Source of the DNA: Parelaphostrongylus tenuis
Lineage: Eukaryota; Nematoda; Chromadorea; Rhabditida; Metastrongylidae
Direction: 5' to 3'
DNA: 64,000 bases
Assembly (NCBI GenBank): GCA_019055375.1
Contig: JAHQIW010003624.1
Span: 178,877-242,876 of the forward strand
Position numbers and translations under genes: made by a program. How positions within the stretch are numbered: position 1 is the stretch's first letter; every line of letters begins with the position of its first letter. Positions 23,331 through 35,011 of this stretch are shown piece after piece. The notes below the pieces were generated by a model, which saw nothing but the letters and a program-made list of their open reading frames with translations, was not told where the DNA came from and did no database searches.

Positions 23331-24689
23331 AATTGCAAAACGTAATAGCGCCATTCATTCTCTGACAATTTTTCACAACAACACATACAAGCACTTCTGG
23401 GTAAGGATTCATAACTTGCGGTCTCATCGTAGAGTATGAATTTCACGACAGTGCATGACAACATTTTTGAAATGCAGTTGTTTTAACAATCACTAAGAAG
23501 TAATGGCACTGCTCTACTAGCGACGGCTCTATGAAATCTCTTCAGTTATGATTGTCCTTCACTATTCATAAAACCTTCAGTGATATCGTTTAGGGCCTAT
23601 AAATATCCAGGTTGTTTGAAATGAAGCAACATCATAAATTCAAAAAATTAAACTTTGCAATAACTGTGCCATCTGTGTACTTGAATAAAAACAAAATTCT
23701 GACTTCAGTCGTCTGCAAGTTTTGATTGCCCTACGAGTAACTCGTGCTAGAGAAACTGCATAAACTTGAAATGACTTTGTTCCTTGGACATAAGAAAAAT
23801 GCCATATCGTGACCTTGCCAGATTTGTGAGAGTAAGAGCATGATACAAACTTACTGAAGCTGAGAAAAGGTTCCTATGCAGCCTCATAACTGGCGATAGC
23901 TTCCTCTTTCTCTGGCTTGTTAAAGAGGGCTGAAACGATTATATTTCATATTTAGCCTATAGATTCAGTATTTGTGAGGCTGCCGTCAAAAATAGTGATA
24001 AGAGCTGAACATTGAATTGGTTCAACCACTTCTTTACGCCTGAATTATTCATAAAGGAGTATGAACTAAAGCAAGAATAAAATAAAGAAAAAATAATTAA
24101 TATCAGTTTAAAATGAGCTTTTTTCGTTCCTAATGAGTGTTTTGCTTAAAGAAAAGGTAAATTTCTTAACACTTTGCAGCTCTTCCAACTAAAAACAACA
24201 TTACAAAAGTTTTTATGTGGTATTCTATCCTTTGTAGCGATGTAACGCCTTGAACACATGAACTTCCCTTATAGTACCCATAATCCCTATGCATATTCGA
24301 TCGCCTGGTGAACGTCGAGATAAGGGCTATCTTAAGGTTGCTACAAGTCTAGCGAAAAGCTATTCACGGACTCCACCTGAGCAAGCAAAGCAAAAGAAAC
24401 GCTGGAAAAATTCCTATTTTTGCCGTTGCAACACAATAGGAAGGGATTTATGAATATACAGCATATTATTGAAATCGCTGAGATTTGCGCATACGAATCA
24501 TCACTTGAACCTTGAGAGATCAATTTCTCTTCACTAGGAAAGGCTTTCAAACAATCGTGCGCTAGCATAGGTACATCCGTCTCAAACGGTTTAAACATTG
24601 AAACGTCTCATAATGTCTCCCGCACTTCAATATTTGTTGATCTATTTGTTGTTTATTGAGGCTAATCAACTGCTCATTCATACTAACTA
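23331..24689. other. anonymous DNA
   Basis: No gene or repeat recognised. Short open frames only. Confidence 0.45.
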
Positions 24690-26440
24690 ATTCCATTGAA
24701 AATTTAATCACAAACGTGGTCTGTCTTATACTGGCTTATGAAATCACATAATCTAGTATCCACTGATGATCTAAAGTCTAACGATCCATCTATATTCGAA
24801 GTTAGACCCATCATCAGCTGTGTGGGCTGACCGACGGATAAGATAGCATAGTTTTTAACTTTGATAACATCCCTGTAGCTAGGACACATTCCAGCCCATT
24901 GACGACTCAGATGTTTCTGACCGTCTACGTAACGCGCGTGTACGTAACGGAATCGTTCGACGTCACTGTTCTCTATACCAACTTGTCGAATGACTCTGCA
25001 TTGCGAGCCACACTCGAGCATCTGATACAACACCAGGGAGCTGCACACATGTATGGCTTGTCGATTCAGCAGTTCATGGTTCTATTAAAGGAGTGTCTGA
25101 GCAGCTCAATCTTTAGATGGTCCGGGAAGCACTTTGCTCAAATGAGAGGGTTGGCAATGAGGCAGCGACTGGCATTTGACCTGTCTACTGTCTTTATGTC
25201 GAAATTGGAAGCACCAGTGACGGATTTGCGGTCATTACTCTACTGCAGGTATATAGACGGTTGTTTGGTATCTGTTTCACTAGAGTAATTGGATAATTGC
25301 TTTAGGCTGCTTAATGTACAGTTAGCGTATATAAGATTCACCAGTGAGATACCAAAAGATGACTGGCTCCCATTATTCAACATACAATTAAACCTAACCG
25401 AGACCGGCTACATAACGAGGTGGTACCGAAAGCCAAGTATTAAGAATATCCTAGCTCACTATCCTCCTTTCATCCCTCACGTACAAAAAAGGCGTTAGTA
25501 AGAAACATGTTCGGTCAGCAGCCACTGTATGCATCGGGGAGGAGCAGGAAGCAGAATTCGTGAAAGCAGGCTCGGGAAATAGCCACTTTTAATGGATACG
25601 AATTTGTTACTCCTCGGCTTAAGTCTAGAGGGAACAACATGCCTCCGAACGAAAATTCGATAGAAGGAAAAATCCCGTCTATCCTACCGTTTTTTTCACA
25701 TGAGTTAAGCACAGCTAATAAAATTTGCTCGAACAGATCAGGTATAGGACAATCGGTAACTATCACTGACAAACCATCGAGTATTCTAAGGCGCAAATTG
25801 GTTCGTAACGGCTTAGATGACCGTCTCTGTATAGCGAAAGATCGTAAAAAATGTCCTAACGGCAAAGAAGGTGACGAGCGTGGGCACAGTTTACCTAATC
25901 TCTTGCAAAGCGTGCAGCAATAAATATATTGGCGAAATGGGTAGGCCGCGCTATGCGACTAGCTGACAAGTATCACAATAGGCGAAAGCACCGCTGGTAC
26001 ACATAGAGCACAGAAGTATGACGGAGTAGACTTTGACATAAGTCACCATCCTTGCGCAGGAACATAAAACATCAGCGCGAGAGATCTTGGAAGCGTTTTG
26101 GATTAATACTAGCAATTGAACTATAAACCGCAGGGAGGAATGCGTCATGATCATCCGTGACATGAAATGGTATATAAGACTGTTATTTTGATGGGTAGGG
26201 TGCATTGCAAGCCCATGTGATCGCCTTCCGGTGTCCTCCACTTAACTCATTGGAACACATTCAAAAAGGGTGAGCATGATTAAAGTTGATTTTGTGCTTG
26301 ATGCGACTAAAATGTAGGTCTGCTAATTTTTTGCTATAGGAGTAATGGAGGTGTTTGACTGATTACTGCAATACTTGACCTTTTCAGGCTGTGACGAAGT
26401 GGACTGCCGAAGCGTCAGCTATTGAATAAAGATTAATGTG
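24690..26440 (+). pseudogene. Penelope-like element D (reverse transcriptase and GIY-YIG), degenerate
   Basis: From about 24,780 the plus strand reads FEVRPIISCVG, then a VTESFDVTVLYTN stretch, FRWSGKHFAQMRGLAM, FMSKLEAPVTDLRSLLYC and the catalytic box YIDG (the second Asp is replaced by Gly), a stop, then LDNCFRLLN and HYPPFIPHVQKR. The linker frame 25,639-25,923 covers ILRRKLVRNGLDDRLCIAKD. The GIY-YIG half survives as NKYIGEMGRPRYA near 25,925 and AQEHKTSARE near 26,060. Penelope reverse transcriptases normally have YxDD, so this copy is catalytically dead as well as interrupted by stops. It ends past a decayed hammerhead. Confidence 0.88.
26387..26420 (+). ncRNA. hammerhead remnant at the 3' end of Penelope D
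   Basis: GGCU stem I strand, GUGACGA in place of CUGAAGA, a GCC stem II strand, GAAG in place of GAAA, then CGUC and AGCU. The outline is intact, but at least three core positions are changed. Confidence 0.5.
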
Positions 26441-26788
26441 ACACTTCGTGTTTGGTTTGAACGAGAAAATTAGGAATTATTGAAGCATGCCAAGGGCAAT
26501 AAAGAGCCCATCTTGGAACTAATCAATAAATCACCATTCTAGACACCATAGTAATCGATGATTATGCCACCATTTGCTAAGTTAAGTTTGGATGCTTTCC
26601 TCTCATAAAGGATGGGGTTGTTGATTAAAGCAGTCGGTGAGGCCACTCTTGAACTGATTGCACTGCTTGAGCTTTTTTTCTCCAAATGCTGCATCAGGAA
26701 GCAGAAGTGTTGATGGTCGATTGGAGCGATATCAAAGATATAAGGTTTTGATAGTTCATGGCGAAGAAAGAGTGGTAGTCAAGTGTGT
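26441..26788. other. anonymous DNA
   Basis: No recognisable feature after the Penelope D end. Confidence 0.4.
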
Positions 26789-26789
26789 G

Positions 26790-26860
26790 TCCTCGGTGAT
26801 CTAGGGGTACCACATCTCCTTGGTTGAGGGTAAAACGCGGGTTTGACCAAAGGGGTCCAA
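26790..26860 (+). repeat. family C tRNA-like element, decayed
   Basis: TCCTCGGTGATCTAGGGGTA resembles the start of the family C units at 34.6 and 39.5 kb, and AAAACGCGGGTTTGACC resembles their T arm with a broken B box. The acceptor ends no longer pair well. Confidence 0.5.
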
Positions 26861-27430
26861 TTTCTGCGCATCAGTTAATATCCTTGGATGCATTCACATC
26901 ACCATAATAGTGCTACAAAGCAGTAAATTAGAAAATTCTCATGAATAGAGTCAGCCGAATAACCTATGCCGACCTTAACCCTTTGCGGACGACATGATCG
27001 ATTTTGCAAGCGACGCGCGATATGAGTCATTTCATAAGGATTTGTTGCTTGAAATTCTCAGAACCGGATATCGACTAACCTTGGCATAGGAAGACTAAAT
27101 CGGTGACATTTCTTTGATAAGCTGTTTCGAGGTTGGTTATAACAGTAATCATTGAAAAGTAGTAACGCAGTACATTGCACAGTATAATACTGCAGTACAG
27201 CAGCAGAATAATTTTATGGAGTGGCTAACGTTCCGAGGAGTCTCGCCTGCTTCAGAGCAATTTAGAGTTTTAGGTTTTCAAATTATTCATTAAAGTCCAG
27301 CCACTCAAAGCCAGTGCATGAGTAAGACTCTAAAGACGGCGAGACTCGTTAAAGCGCTAGCCGCTGTATCATATTATTGTACTGTTTAACTGCATTAGTG
27401 TGTTGTGTATTGTACTACATTACGACTTTT
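26861..27430. other. anonymous DNA
   Basis: Nothing recognised. An imperfect inverted pairing exists between GTGGCTAACGTTCCGAGGAG near 27,220 and the GCGAGACTCG region near 27,340, but it was not resolved into a known element. Confidence 0.4.
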
Positions 27431-27432
27431 CA

Positions 27433-27707
27433 ATGGATACTATTGTTACCAACCTAGGAACACCTTACCAAGAAAAACCACTAATTTGCTCCTTTGCTTT
27501 GGTAAGTAAAATAAAGAATTTTTTGCTCATATCTGATACTCAATATCTCAGGCGGCTCAAAAATTTTTCTGTGCATATGCAACACTTATTCGCAAAGAAT
27601 ATCTTGGGTATAAAACGAGGCTTCCTTCCGTTCGAACAGCGCACTACATACAGCATCTCAAGAACGAAATTACTTTCAAAATCGCCAAAATATATGTTAT
27701 CGAATGA
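27433..27707 (+). CDS. candidate two-exon small coding sequence
   Basis: ATG at 27,433 opens 23 codons to 27,501. A 50-base AT-rich intron with GTAAGT and TATCTCAG borders (27,502-27,551) follows. A second exon open in the same phase runs 51 codons to TGA at 27,705-27,707. The predicted 74-residue product is basic, with no signal peptide or recognised domain. Read without splicing, a different 121-codon frame is also open, so coding is uncertain. Intron length and borders are typical for nematodes. Confidence 0.25.
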
Positions 27708-28429
27708 GCACTATTCTGAACTAATGAATGCCATCCGCAGACCTTGGCCGTACAAAATGCTTTGAGTGTGAGACATAACTTCATTTTCGTTGCTACAACG
27801 AACTAAGGTGGTCTTTGCAGGAACCAAGCACGGTATTCAAATCGCCATGACTTAAGCTTCCGAAAAAATGCTAAATTATTCCAGAATAACGGCCCTGCTC
27901 AGCTGAAAAGAATATTCAGAAATTTCAAGAAAATGTGAGAAAGGACTTATGGAACACCCAGTACGTGAACAGAAGAGTGGTTCCAAATTCTATCATGATC
28001 AGGACTAAAGTGAGTTCACTCCGATGCTTTTATCACTTTGTCAAGAAGAAAATGGAATTGCACCAATAATAATGCCGATATATCAGGACAAATAAGATAT
28101 TTGGCGAACAATGACTAAGAAGTTAGATTAGATTTCTGGATGCCAAATCGGTGCATGCACTACTTATGACACCGCTTGCTTTTTGTGCTTATCTGTTATC
28201 GTACTGACACAAAGGAGACAAAAAACTACTCAAAAACTTGAATATCCGAGGTTTCAAAAGCACATTGGGTTATCAAAGACTTCCTTTTGCAAATAGCAAT
28301 GAAAATGAAAATATTCTTCATTTCTGGAAGATTTCCAAGGTTTCTGTAGTGATCGCAGAAAAAACTTCGTCTTATCGCTTCATTGCCTTCGGCTTTTCAT
28401 TTTCATTAAACATTCTAACAGTCAAATAT
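27708..28429. other. anonymous DNA
   Basis: No recognisable feature. The bases from about 28,400 lead into the X element. Confidence 0.4.
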
Positions 28430-28675
28430 TCATTTTTGAGCCACGCATGTAAGTGGTCTGTTAAAAGGGTTGACTTATAGAGCACGATGCACGTGTTTCA
28501 ACCTTGCAGTCTCGCTAATCGGGCAGATACCCTTTCTCGCTTTCTGCCAACCCTGTGTAGGAGCTCCAGTCCTTGCACTAAAAGTTAGCGACAACGAACG
28601 TTTTACGCTCTAGGTCAAGTGAAATTATCTCCGAACACAGAGTGTTGTACACTCAATTGCTTATGACTAGTATAT
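28430..28675. repeat. X element copy
   Basis: It begins ATTTTTGAGCCACGCATGTA and runs through GACTTATAGAGCACGATGCA, CAACCCTGTGTAGG, the GACAACGAACG block, AACACAGAGTGTTGTACACTC and AATTGCTT. This order matches the copies at 33.4 and 59.3 kb. Terminal inverted repeats are not evident here. Confidence 0.75.
28482..28525 (-). ncRNA. hammerhead-like motif, core mutated (X element)
   Basis: Minus strand: GCCCGA stem I strand, UUAGCGA where CUGANGA is expected, stem II GACU-GCAA-GGUU, an intact GAAA, palindromic CACGUG stem III, then the CAUCGUG partner of stem I. The core changes at C3 and G5 would prevent cleavage. Confidence 0.55.
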
Positions 28676-29525
28676 TCAATATATCATATCTATAATATAT
28701 TGCTAAAGGATATGATATATCTTGCTAAGAGATAAGAGATATTGCTGAACAATCCTCTATAAACCTAAGCTTAAGCATTCAATTCCTGCGCACAATAACG
28801 TATAAAGTGTGGAAGAGTTCTTGCAGTATTAGAATCAGGCGATTTATCCAGAATTAATTTGAAAAAAACGCTAAATTTTGAATTTGGAAAAAAATCTGTC
28901 ATAAGTGAGTCATGTGCGCAGTCGATCAATTGCGCGATCGATACACAGCCACCCACACCATAGCCGACGTGATATGCGCGCCAAGTGGGAAAGGTAATAT
29001 TGTTTTTGCGCTGGAGCATTTTCAAGAAACTTTTTCGAAAAAGGAAGGTACTGAAGTCACCGCGATTCTGCTATTTAATGACTACTAACTATTTAAGAAA
29101 AAACCGAAAATGTGCGCGTTGAGTGTGAAACGTGATCATTTGAGACAAGTTGATAGGGTTAAATATTTTAGTGGTCAGTTATATATGCATTTTGGCAAAA
29201 GATGAAGTAATCTATTGAAAAAAGACTGTAGAAAGTATGTGAGCATCTTTTGAGCCTCTTATAACTTATGGTACGGCATTTATACAAATCATGACAGGCC
29301 AGTTTCGCTTTCCAAGCGCACCAGTAGTACGCTGCCTTCCGGTTCAGCTTAGTTTTTGCAGGAAGATATACCCTTATTTACAAAGAAATCGACGCTAAAT
29401 TATTTGATTAACGACATGTCGAGTGACAAAATCTCCTGACGTTGCAGAGACCACAGTCGAGCGATTATGGCTAAAAAAAAGCTTACCTTCACTTACAATT
29501 GTTTACATAGACCTCGCCCAAAATA
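28676..29525. other. anonymous DNA
   Basis: AT-rich start (ATATATC-like repeats at 28,670-28,745), then nothing recognised. Confidence 0.45.
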
Positions 29526-29760
29526 GTGATAATCTGACAATATGATGATGTATTTTCACCCTTCTATGAGGTCTGTTATAGCGCTCATGCAGTACTTTAC
29601 ACAGGCTCATCAGTAGGACGGTACTTTTCAACATAGCTCTAAAAGGGACCGGCTGAACCGAAAGGTACTGCTGACGAGCATGGAAAGGCGAAAAAGTCTG
29701 TCTAGCTATGCATAAGTTTTATGTCAAAACATATAAAAGGCTCAAAAATCATATTATCAC
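29526..29760. mobile_element. W element, short copy with two hammerhead-like ends
   Basis: The left end GTGATAAT (29,526) and right end ATTATCAC (29,753-29,760) open diverged inverted repeats of roughly 80 bases. Each repeat carries a hammerhead-like core near its inner side: CUGAUGAGCC on the minus strand (29,604-29,613) and CUGACGAGC on the plus strand (29,671-29,679). The interior is very short. Confidence 0.6.
29664..29698 (+). ncRNA. hammerhead-like motif (right end of W copy)
   Basis: CUGACGA (29,671-29,677), stem II GCAU/AGGC with one mismatch, intact GAAA at 29,690-29,693, then AAGUC with UC at the expected cleavage position. Stem III is minimal and stem I is not clear. This is a candidate only. 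Confidence 0.4.
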
Positions 29761-32700
29761 CACTTTCAGCGAGGTCCATATAAACAGTCGAAAGTGAAGG
29801 CACTGTAGAGGTTTTTTTGCTACACTGTTGTTGCACCACTGGAATAGAAATGATATGGATAACGGAGAATAAAAACAGTAGAGTCAAGTACCTTAGTGAC
29901 TCGCTATCACGAGTAGCCATGAAGGATTAAGCGGCGTTAGATATTCCTACCCAAGAGGCTTTATCTAGTGAATTTGTGTAAGGAATGGCAGGATGAGCGA
30001 TAATTAAACAATGGTCCTCTCATAGCGTTTGTATTCTGATCTCAGCCAACGAGCAAAGACGATTGCAGATATCTGTTTGACAGAGACGTCCAAAATATTC
30101 ATGGCCTGGTTTTTCTATCTGAGAATGGTCAAATTTTCGGAACACAATGAGTGGCATTATTAGGCAAGTCATAGTACACAAATAACGTGAAAAAGATTTG
30201 TAGTAGTATTCTCTTGGAAAACCATGGAACAACAATATTTACAATGAAACAAAAGAAAAGGACTGCGTGATTTCAAGCACAATCATATCTGGTCTCATGC
30301 AAGACATGAAGTGGTGAATACACTCCCAAAGAGGATAGACCAAAATGCGCTACCACAAAAAAGACTCCAATTTTGATGTAAATTCTAGAGTTTAGTCAAG
30401 CACCTTTCTCTATACACATAGAGCACATTGGCAGAATGGTGACGATTGGAGGTGGAAGTCACATCCGTTATATGAAAAAATTTGCTAATCTTGGGTGCAT
30501 CTCGAAAACTGCTTTCTACTCCAGACCCTCTGCGTTAGGATAACAAATCCGTTTCCAATTGTTTTTGTAGACCACTCGCTTCAGTTCTCATTCTGCTCTA
30601 TTATGTATTTTGGGATTTTTTCCTACCTACGTTCAAAAGTAGTAAGCGGCTTTTTTCAAGATCAACATCACTTCCGCAATATTTTTGGGATCTATTAAAA
30701 TTCTTCATTGACTGTACGTTTTTATTACCTCATAGATTAGAATTTAACAAAACATACTACTGGTCCATCGATAATGCTCTGATGGTCCACTGATCGTGCC
30801 ACACGATTTCTTGCTAGAGCACCGCTTAGGTGGTGGAGGCAATTCTTGCTGGGGCCTTCAGACGTGGCCAATTACCATTCCACGTTTACAACTAAAAATT
30901 CAGTGATTAAATCTGATGGTAGTTTAACTATACTAGTGTATGGAAAATCTTAGGAGATAGAAGAGAGCTTAGGCATCCTTCGAAATGCGGCACAGCGACC
31001 AAATAACAACGTCGACTTAGGTGATGACAATAGCACTATATGATGCCAATTTTCTTAACACGCGCTTTGAACATCACAAAAGTTACACCACATTTTGATT
31101 TTCACACTATGCTTAGCCGAATCATATAATATGTATCGCAGAAGTCGGTGGAGAGAAATTTCTCTGCAGATTTGTTCCTGCCTTTTTCAACATAAAATCG
31201 TAGCAAGAGATGTAACTTTTCTGTCTCCTTTTCATAGCATTCCGAACAATATAGATTTATAATTGCCCGGAGAAATTCTTGTATGTTGGAGAATTGCCGA
31301 GTGAGTTTGAGTCACTTCAGTGTAATTTGAAATTTTGTATATGGGAGCAACACTGAGAACATTATTCATTCATGCCGTGATCTACATGCCGCATTCGTCT
31401 CGACGACTACGACGATCAGTAGGTGAAAAAGAACAAGTGCTGACAAGACTCAAATCGTCGCCACACTGATGACGACAAAACAGCCGTAACGTTAATCATA
31501 CTTAAGATTCACAGAAATTTCGTGCTAGCTCATCGACAAAAAATATGGTGTGCAGAAATAGAATAAAACATTACTTCATAAAAAAAGTGTCTAGGTGATC
31601 AATAATATCAGAACTTAATGGCCCGAAACAAGTGAAGACAACCAATAAACATCGGCTTCACTGGGCTAAATGAACGGGAGATATTTATAATGGAAACGCT
31701 TCACCAGCTTTCTGAACACCAAAACCATTTTTTTTTGGCATGTATGTTCAAATTTTTCATTCCAAGACAATCAAAGCGCACAAACGAAGAAAATACTAGG
31801 TACAGTGATATTGCTACATTTAAACCACTATGCTAAAAAATTGCAAAGCTATTCTCTACAGTTAACTGTTCTCCAAACTATCACGGAATCAATGCCACCA
31901 ATCAAATTTGATTGTGCCGGTGAACAAGAAATACCGGCACTTCCGCAATCTCTACCACCTCAAGAGTACTTTGGTTTTCTACACTCGCTACTTCGTAATT
32001 CACGACTGAGATTACATTCTCGGTTCCTAACAGGCCCAGTACTATAAACATGTCACTACAAAGGACCAATGACTCGAATATAATTTCCGATGGAAAGAGA
32101 AAGTCATGAGAAAAAACCCAATAATATCCTTACGTTGTCACCTTTCAAAATCTAGCGCTCTCATAGATTTTCTAATCCCGTAAAGATGACTTAACAAAGC
32201 CATAGCAAAATCAAAAAAGCTGGCTAGAAAGAAATGAGAATTTTGGTGGGACACTACCTATGTGAGAGACCTCAGAATGACAAATAAAAAATATGATGGG
32301 CCTGAACTCAACAAAAAAAAATTCTACGAAAACCCCAGTTATCAAAAAATCTCGAAGCAACTGAAGCATAAATGAAGTAATACCACTGAAAAACTAATAT
32401 TGATAATTTGATAAAAGTCATTTTTAGATCTAACGCAAAGCTCAAAAAATTTTGAATAATAACTCAACAAATTCCGAAAATTCAATTAAACGCACAAAAT
32501 GCAAAAATTCTTTTTTTGTACCTTAGGAGTTGGGCGTGACGGCGGTAGAGCACATGTTCAGAAGGGCTGGTGCCCACGGGCGTGCTGGAGCGACAGCGGC
32601 GAGAAAACAATAACGGTTATCAGATGGCCTCCTTCATTCAGTGGGCGGGGTCACTGAGCCAGAGCTGATTAGAGAAAGTTACTTTATCGGAGAGTCAAAA

Positions 32701-33409
32701 TGTGGGCAAACATGCATACATGTTCAAGTTCGTTTTGCTCGCGTTGATTCTAGAATATCCTAGGGAACTTTTCAATGATTCGTGTTACTGTAAATGTAGA
32801 TAGTAAAAGGAACAACGCACACTCACCAAGAAAGCATGTAGTAGAGATCGGCAGCTAAGGGATGCCTGTGTAGAGGAAGCGATACTAATAAATGCTCGTG
32901 CTTCGGATAACGCTTTGATCTTCTGCCCTATCGAGTATGCATATATTTGTAGTCGCGAGAGCGATGTACTCAAGAATGTCACATAGGCTGCGCATACTTT
33001 CATGATAACGAGCACTTTTTATCTGCGTTGCACGAGGTGAGTTTGACTTGAGACTTTTGCAGAATGCGAGAGCTCTATCCGAAAGTATATCCTATCAAGA
33101 TATGTATTACGTTCTGTGTGACACTTTTCTAAACCCTTTGGGCACTGCGTTGTGCTCTCGCATGACACGGGGTGCGGTAATCAACTGGCCTGGGAATTCC
33201 ACTAGAATGTAGTAGTTCTTTAGTAAGGCTTGAATTTTTAACATTATTATAAAACGTTTTCTCACTAGTTGTACAGAAATAAAGACTTCAGTCAGGCTGG
33301 CCGTGGTAGAAGCAACGCCAACGCTTCTTTTGAAGCCCCACATTTCCCAAAAAGTGAGCCCAGAAAATTTCAAAAAAGTCGTTTTGCTTAGCAAATATTG
33401 ACAGATATT
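29761..33409. other. long anonymous stretch
   Basis: About 3.6 kb without an element or gene I can support. There is a GC-richer patch at 32,527-32,660 (TGACGGCGGTAGAGCAC, GGGCGTGCTGGAGCGACAGC) that looked tRNA-like at first but lacks a paired acceptor and a B box. Open frames are all below about 100 codons and lack recognisable motifs. Confidence 0.45.
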
Positions 33410-33635
33410 CATTTTTGAGCCACATCTGTCATGTGATATATTAAAAAGGGCAGACTTATAGGACCCGATAGGCGTTTTTAGACTATGACAGCCTCATCAG
33501 TCGGGCGCTACCCTTTCGTCTTTTGCCAGTCCTTTGTTGGTGCTCCAGTCCCTCCATTAAGGGTAGTGACGACGAACATTTTGCACTCTGTGTCTAGTTG
33601 AATTATCACGAACGCAGAGTGCTGCAAATGCTGAT
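33410..33635. repeat. X element copy
   Basis: It starts ATTTTTGAGCCACATCTGTC and contains GACTTATAGGACCCGATAGG, TTTGTTGGTGCTCCAGTCC, the GACGACGAAC block and the CGCAGAGTGCTGCAAATGC end. Its order is the same as the copies at 28.4 and 59.3 kb. Confidence 0.75.
33463..33507 (-). ncRNA. hammerhead-like motif (X element)
   Basis: Minus strand: stem I GCCCGA/UCGGGU (6 bp with a G-U), perfect core CUGAUGA, stem II beginning GGCU with a longer diverged loop, then AAAAAC where GAAAC is expected, and UA at the cleavage position. The core half is the best preserved among X copies; the GAAA half is mutated. Confidence 0.55.
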
Positions 33636-33962
33636 ATAATTATACTAAATATTGGTGTAATACTTATTTGTATCCATTCGCTTTTCCAAAATTTCTGCAT
33701 TTCATGTTTTTTATCGACAAAAGTTTGCCTTCATGACTATGGCGAATGAATAAGTCGTCAAATAATTGTATCACCAATCTGCACTTCGTTGAAGTTAATA
33801 TTATGACACAGAGGAAACTAAAAAGTTACTGCAGCATCAGAGCTCATCTCCGTATTCGTTTTCTGTTACAATTCATCGACAAGCTCATAACCATTTTGTA
33901 AGCAGGTATAATAATGGTGTACCTGCGACCTACTATGCGACAGTTCAATATCGGGTAATCAA
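33636..33962. other. anonymous DNA
   Basis: No recognisable feature. Confidence 0.4.
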
Positions 33963-34392
33963 TCGTAACATTTGATTTGACCGCTTGTTGCGGTGTTATT
34001 ATGTTCCAATAAACCCAATGATGTAAAGCGGTGTGCAAAAACTTTTGTGTCAGCCGGGTCTTACTCTGATTTGACCCAGATCTTACTCTTTTTGAGAGTA
34101 TGTGCTAAACCGTTGCACCATCAACGCTCGTTTTGCACTCCACTCTCTCTACTATTCCACTCTCTCTACGATTGATTATTTAAATCTAATATCTGTCAAC
34201 AAAAGTGGGTTCAAAGCCGATAATGACTGCCCGCCACACTGTAAACGGTTGGCTGCTGACAGATAACGCGTTGTAACGTAGGAAGAGTGGAGTGCAGAAC
34301 GAGCGCCGGTGGTGCAACGGGTTAGCAAATACTCCCGGAAAGAGTAAGATCTGGGTTCGAATTTATTGGGACATCATAATACCACAGCAGGC
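33963..34392. mobile_element. family B head-to-head composite
   Basis: Two tRNA-like units face away from each other: minus at about 34,048-34,128 (B-box side disrupted by a repeated GACCCAGATCTTACTC stretch) and plus at 34,303-34,372 (acceptor GCGCCGG, B box GGGTTCGAAT). Between them is the family B middle segment with TTGACAG and CTGACAGATAACGCG words. Outside them are the arm sequences (GACCGCTTG at 33,979 and CAGGCGGCCAAAT near 34,390). The same layout is seen at 8.4-8.8 kb. Confidence 0.75.
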
Positions 34393-34566
34393 GGCCAAAT
34401 AAGATGATTCCCGATTGTTATTAAACAATTTCTCCTATCTTCTTGATGTTTATGTAGTCAATCGATAGCTTGGAAAGTTTTGATTCTAATAATAAGACTT
34501 TGAATTTATAGTATTTCTTCTGCTTTTTTCGCAGTGTTATGATGTTATTCATATAACTAAGAGAAT

Positions 34567-34735
34567 TGAATGGTGAGCAAAAGCACTGCCTCAGGCGGAA
34601 ATGGAACCCGCGTTTCATCCTATCCGAGGACGCGTGCTCTACCACTACACCACTGAGGCACATTTGCCCGACCATTCATTCTTCAACATCTCTATGTTAG
34701 CTATCAGCCACCAACCTTCAACAGGTTTGGTTCGT
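34567..34735 (-). mobile_element. family C element with complete tRNA-like cloverleaf
   Basis: Minus-strand 34,659-34,587 folds as a full 73-nt cloverleaf: acceptor GCCTCAG/CTGAGGC (7 bp), D stem GTGT/GCAC, anticodon stem CGTCC/GGATG, T stem GCGGG/TCCGC with loop TTCCATT, and discriminator A. The anticodon loop TCGGATA has C at position 33 and U at 37, which is abnormal for a working tRNA. Flanking GAATGGTGAGCAAA and TTTGCCCGACCATTC are inverted repeats extending the acceptor stem. The element's other part (CTTCAACATCTCTATGTTAG, AACCTTCAACAGG) also follows the copy at 39.5 kb, so it is a dispersed SINE-like family. Confidence 0.75.
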
Positions 34736-34947
34736 ACTAGGTTTCAATAACAAACAAAAGATTACGTTTTGCAATCGTAATCTAGTTTTTAATTCACAGA
34801 GGATTTTTTGAGCTTATATAGTTAGATTTCAGTTACTACAGACTTATTTTTGCCAAGAAAACTTTTATCATCATCGGAAGAACTTTTGTAAACGTTTTTT
34901 CGTAAAGAAGAACGCTAAACTATCCTACGAATCTCATAATTATCATT

Positions 34948-35011
34948 TGAGACAACATGTCATGTGATCTATTGAGGAGCTCTTGTACACCCGGCCACAC
35001 GTGTTCCTCAA
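34948..35011. repeat. X element terminal fragment
   Basis: ATTTGAGACAACATGTCATG, TTGAGGAGCTCTTGTACA and CACACGTGTT match the left terminal repeat and hammerhead stem III of the X element at 15.3 kb. The copy stops before the CUGAUGA core and abuts the 3' end of Penelope A1. Confidence 0.65.

Noticed and set aside
32527..32660. GC-richer patch that looked like a tRNA gene or exon
   Set aside because: It has a GGTAGAGCAC A-box-like word, but no acceptor pairing, no B box and no open frame of note.
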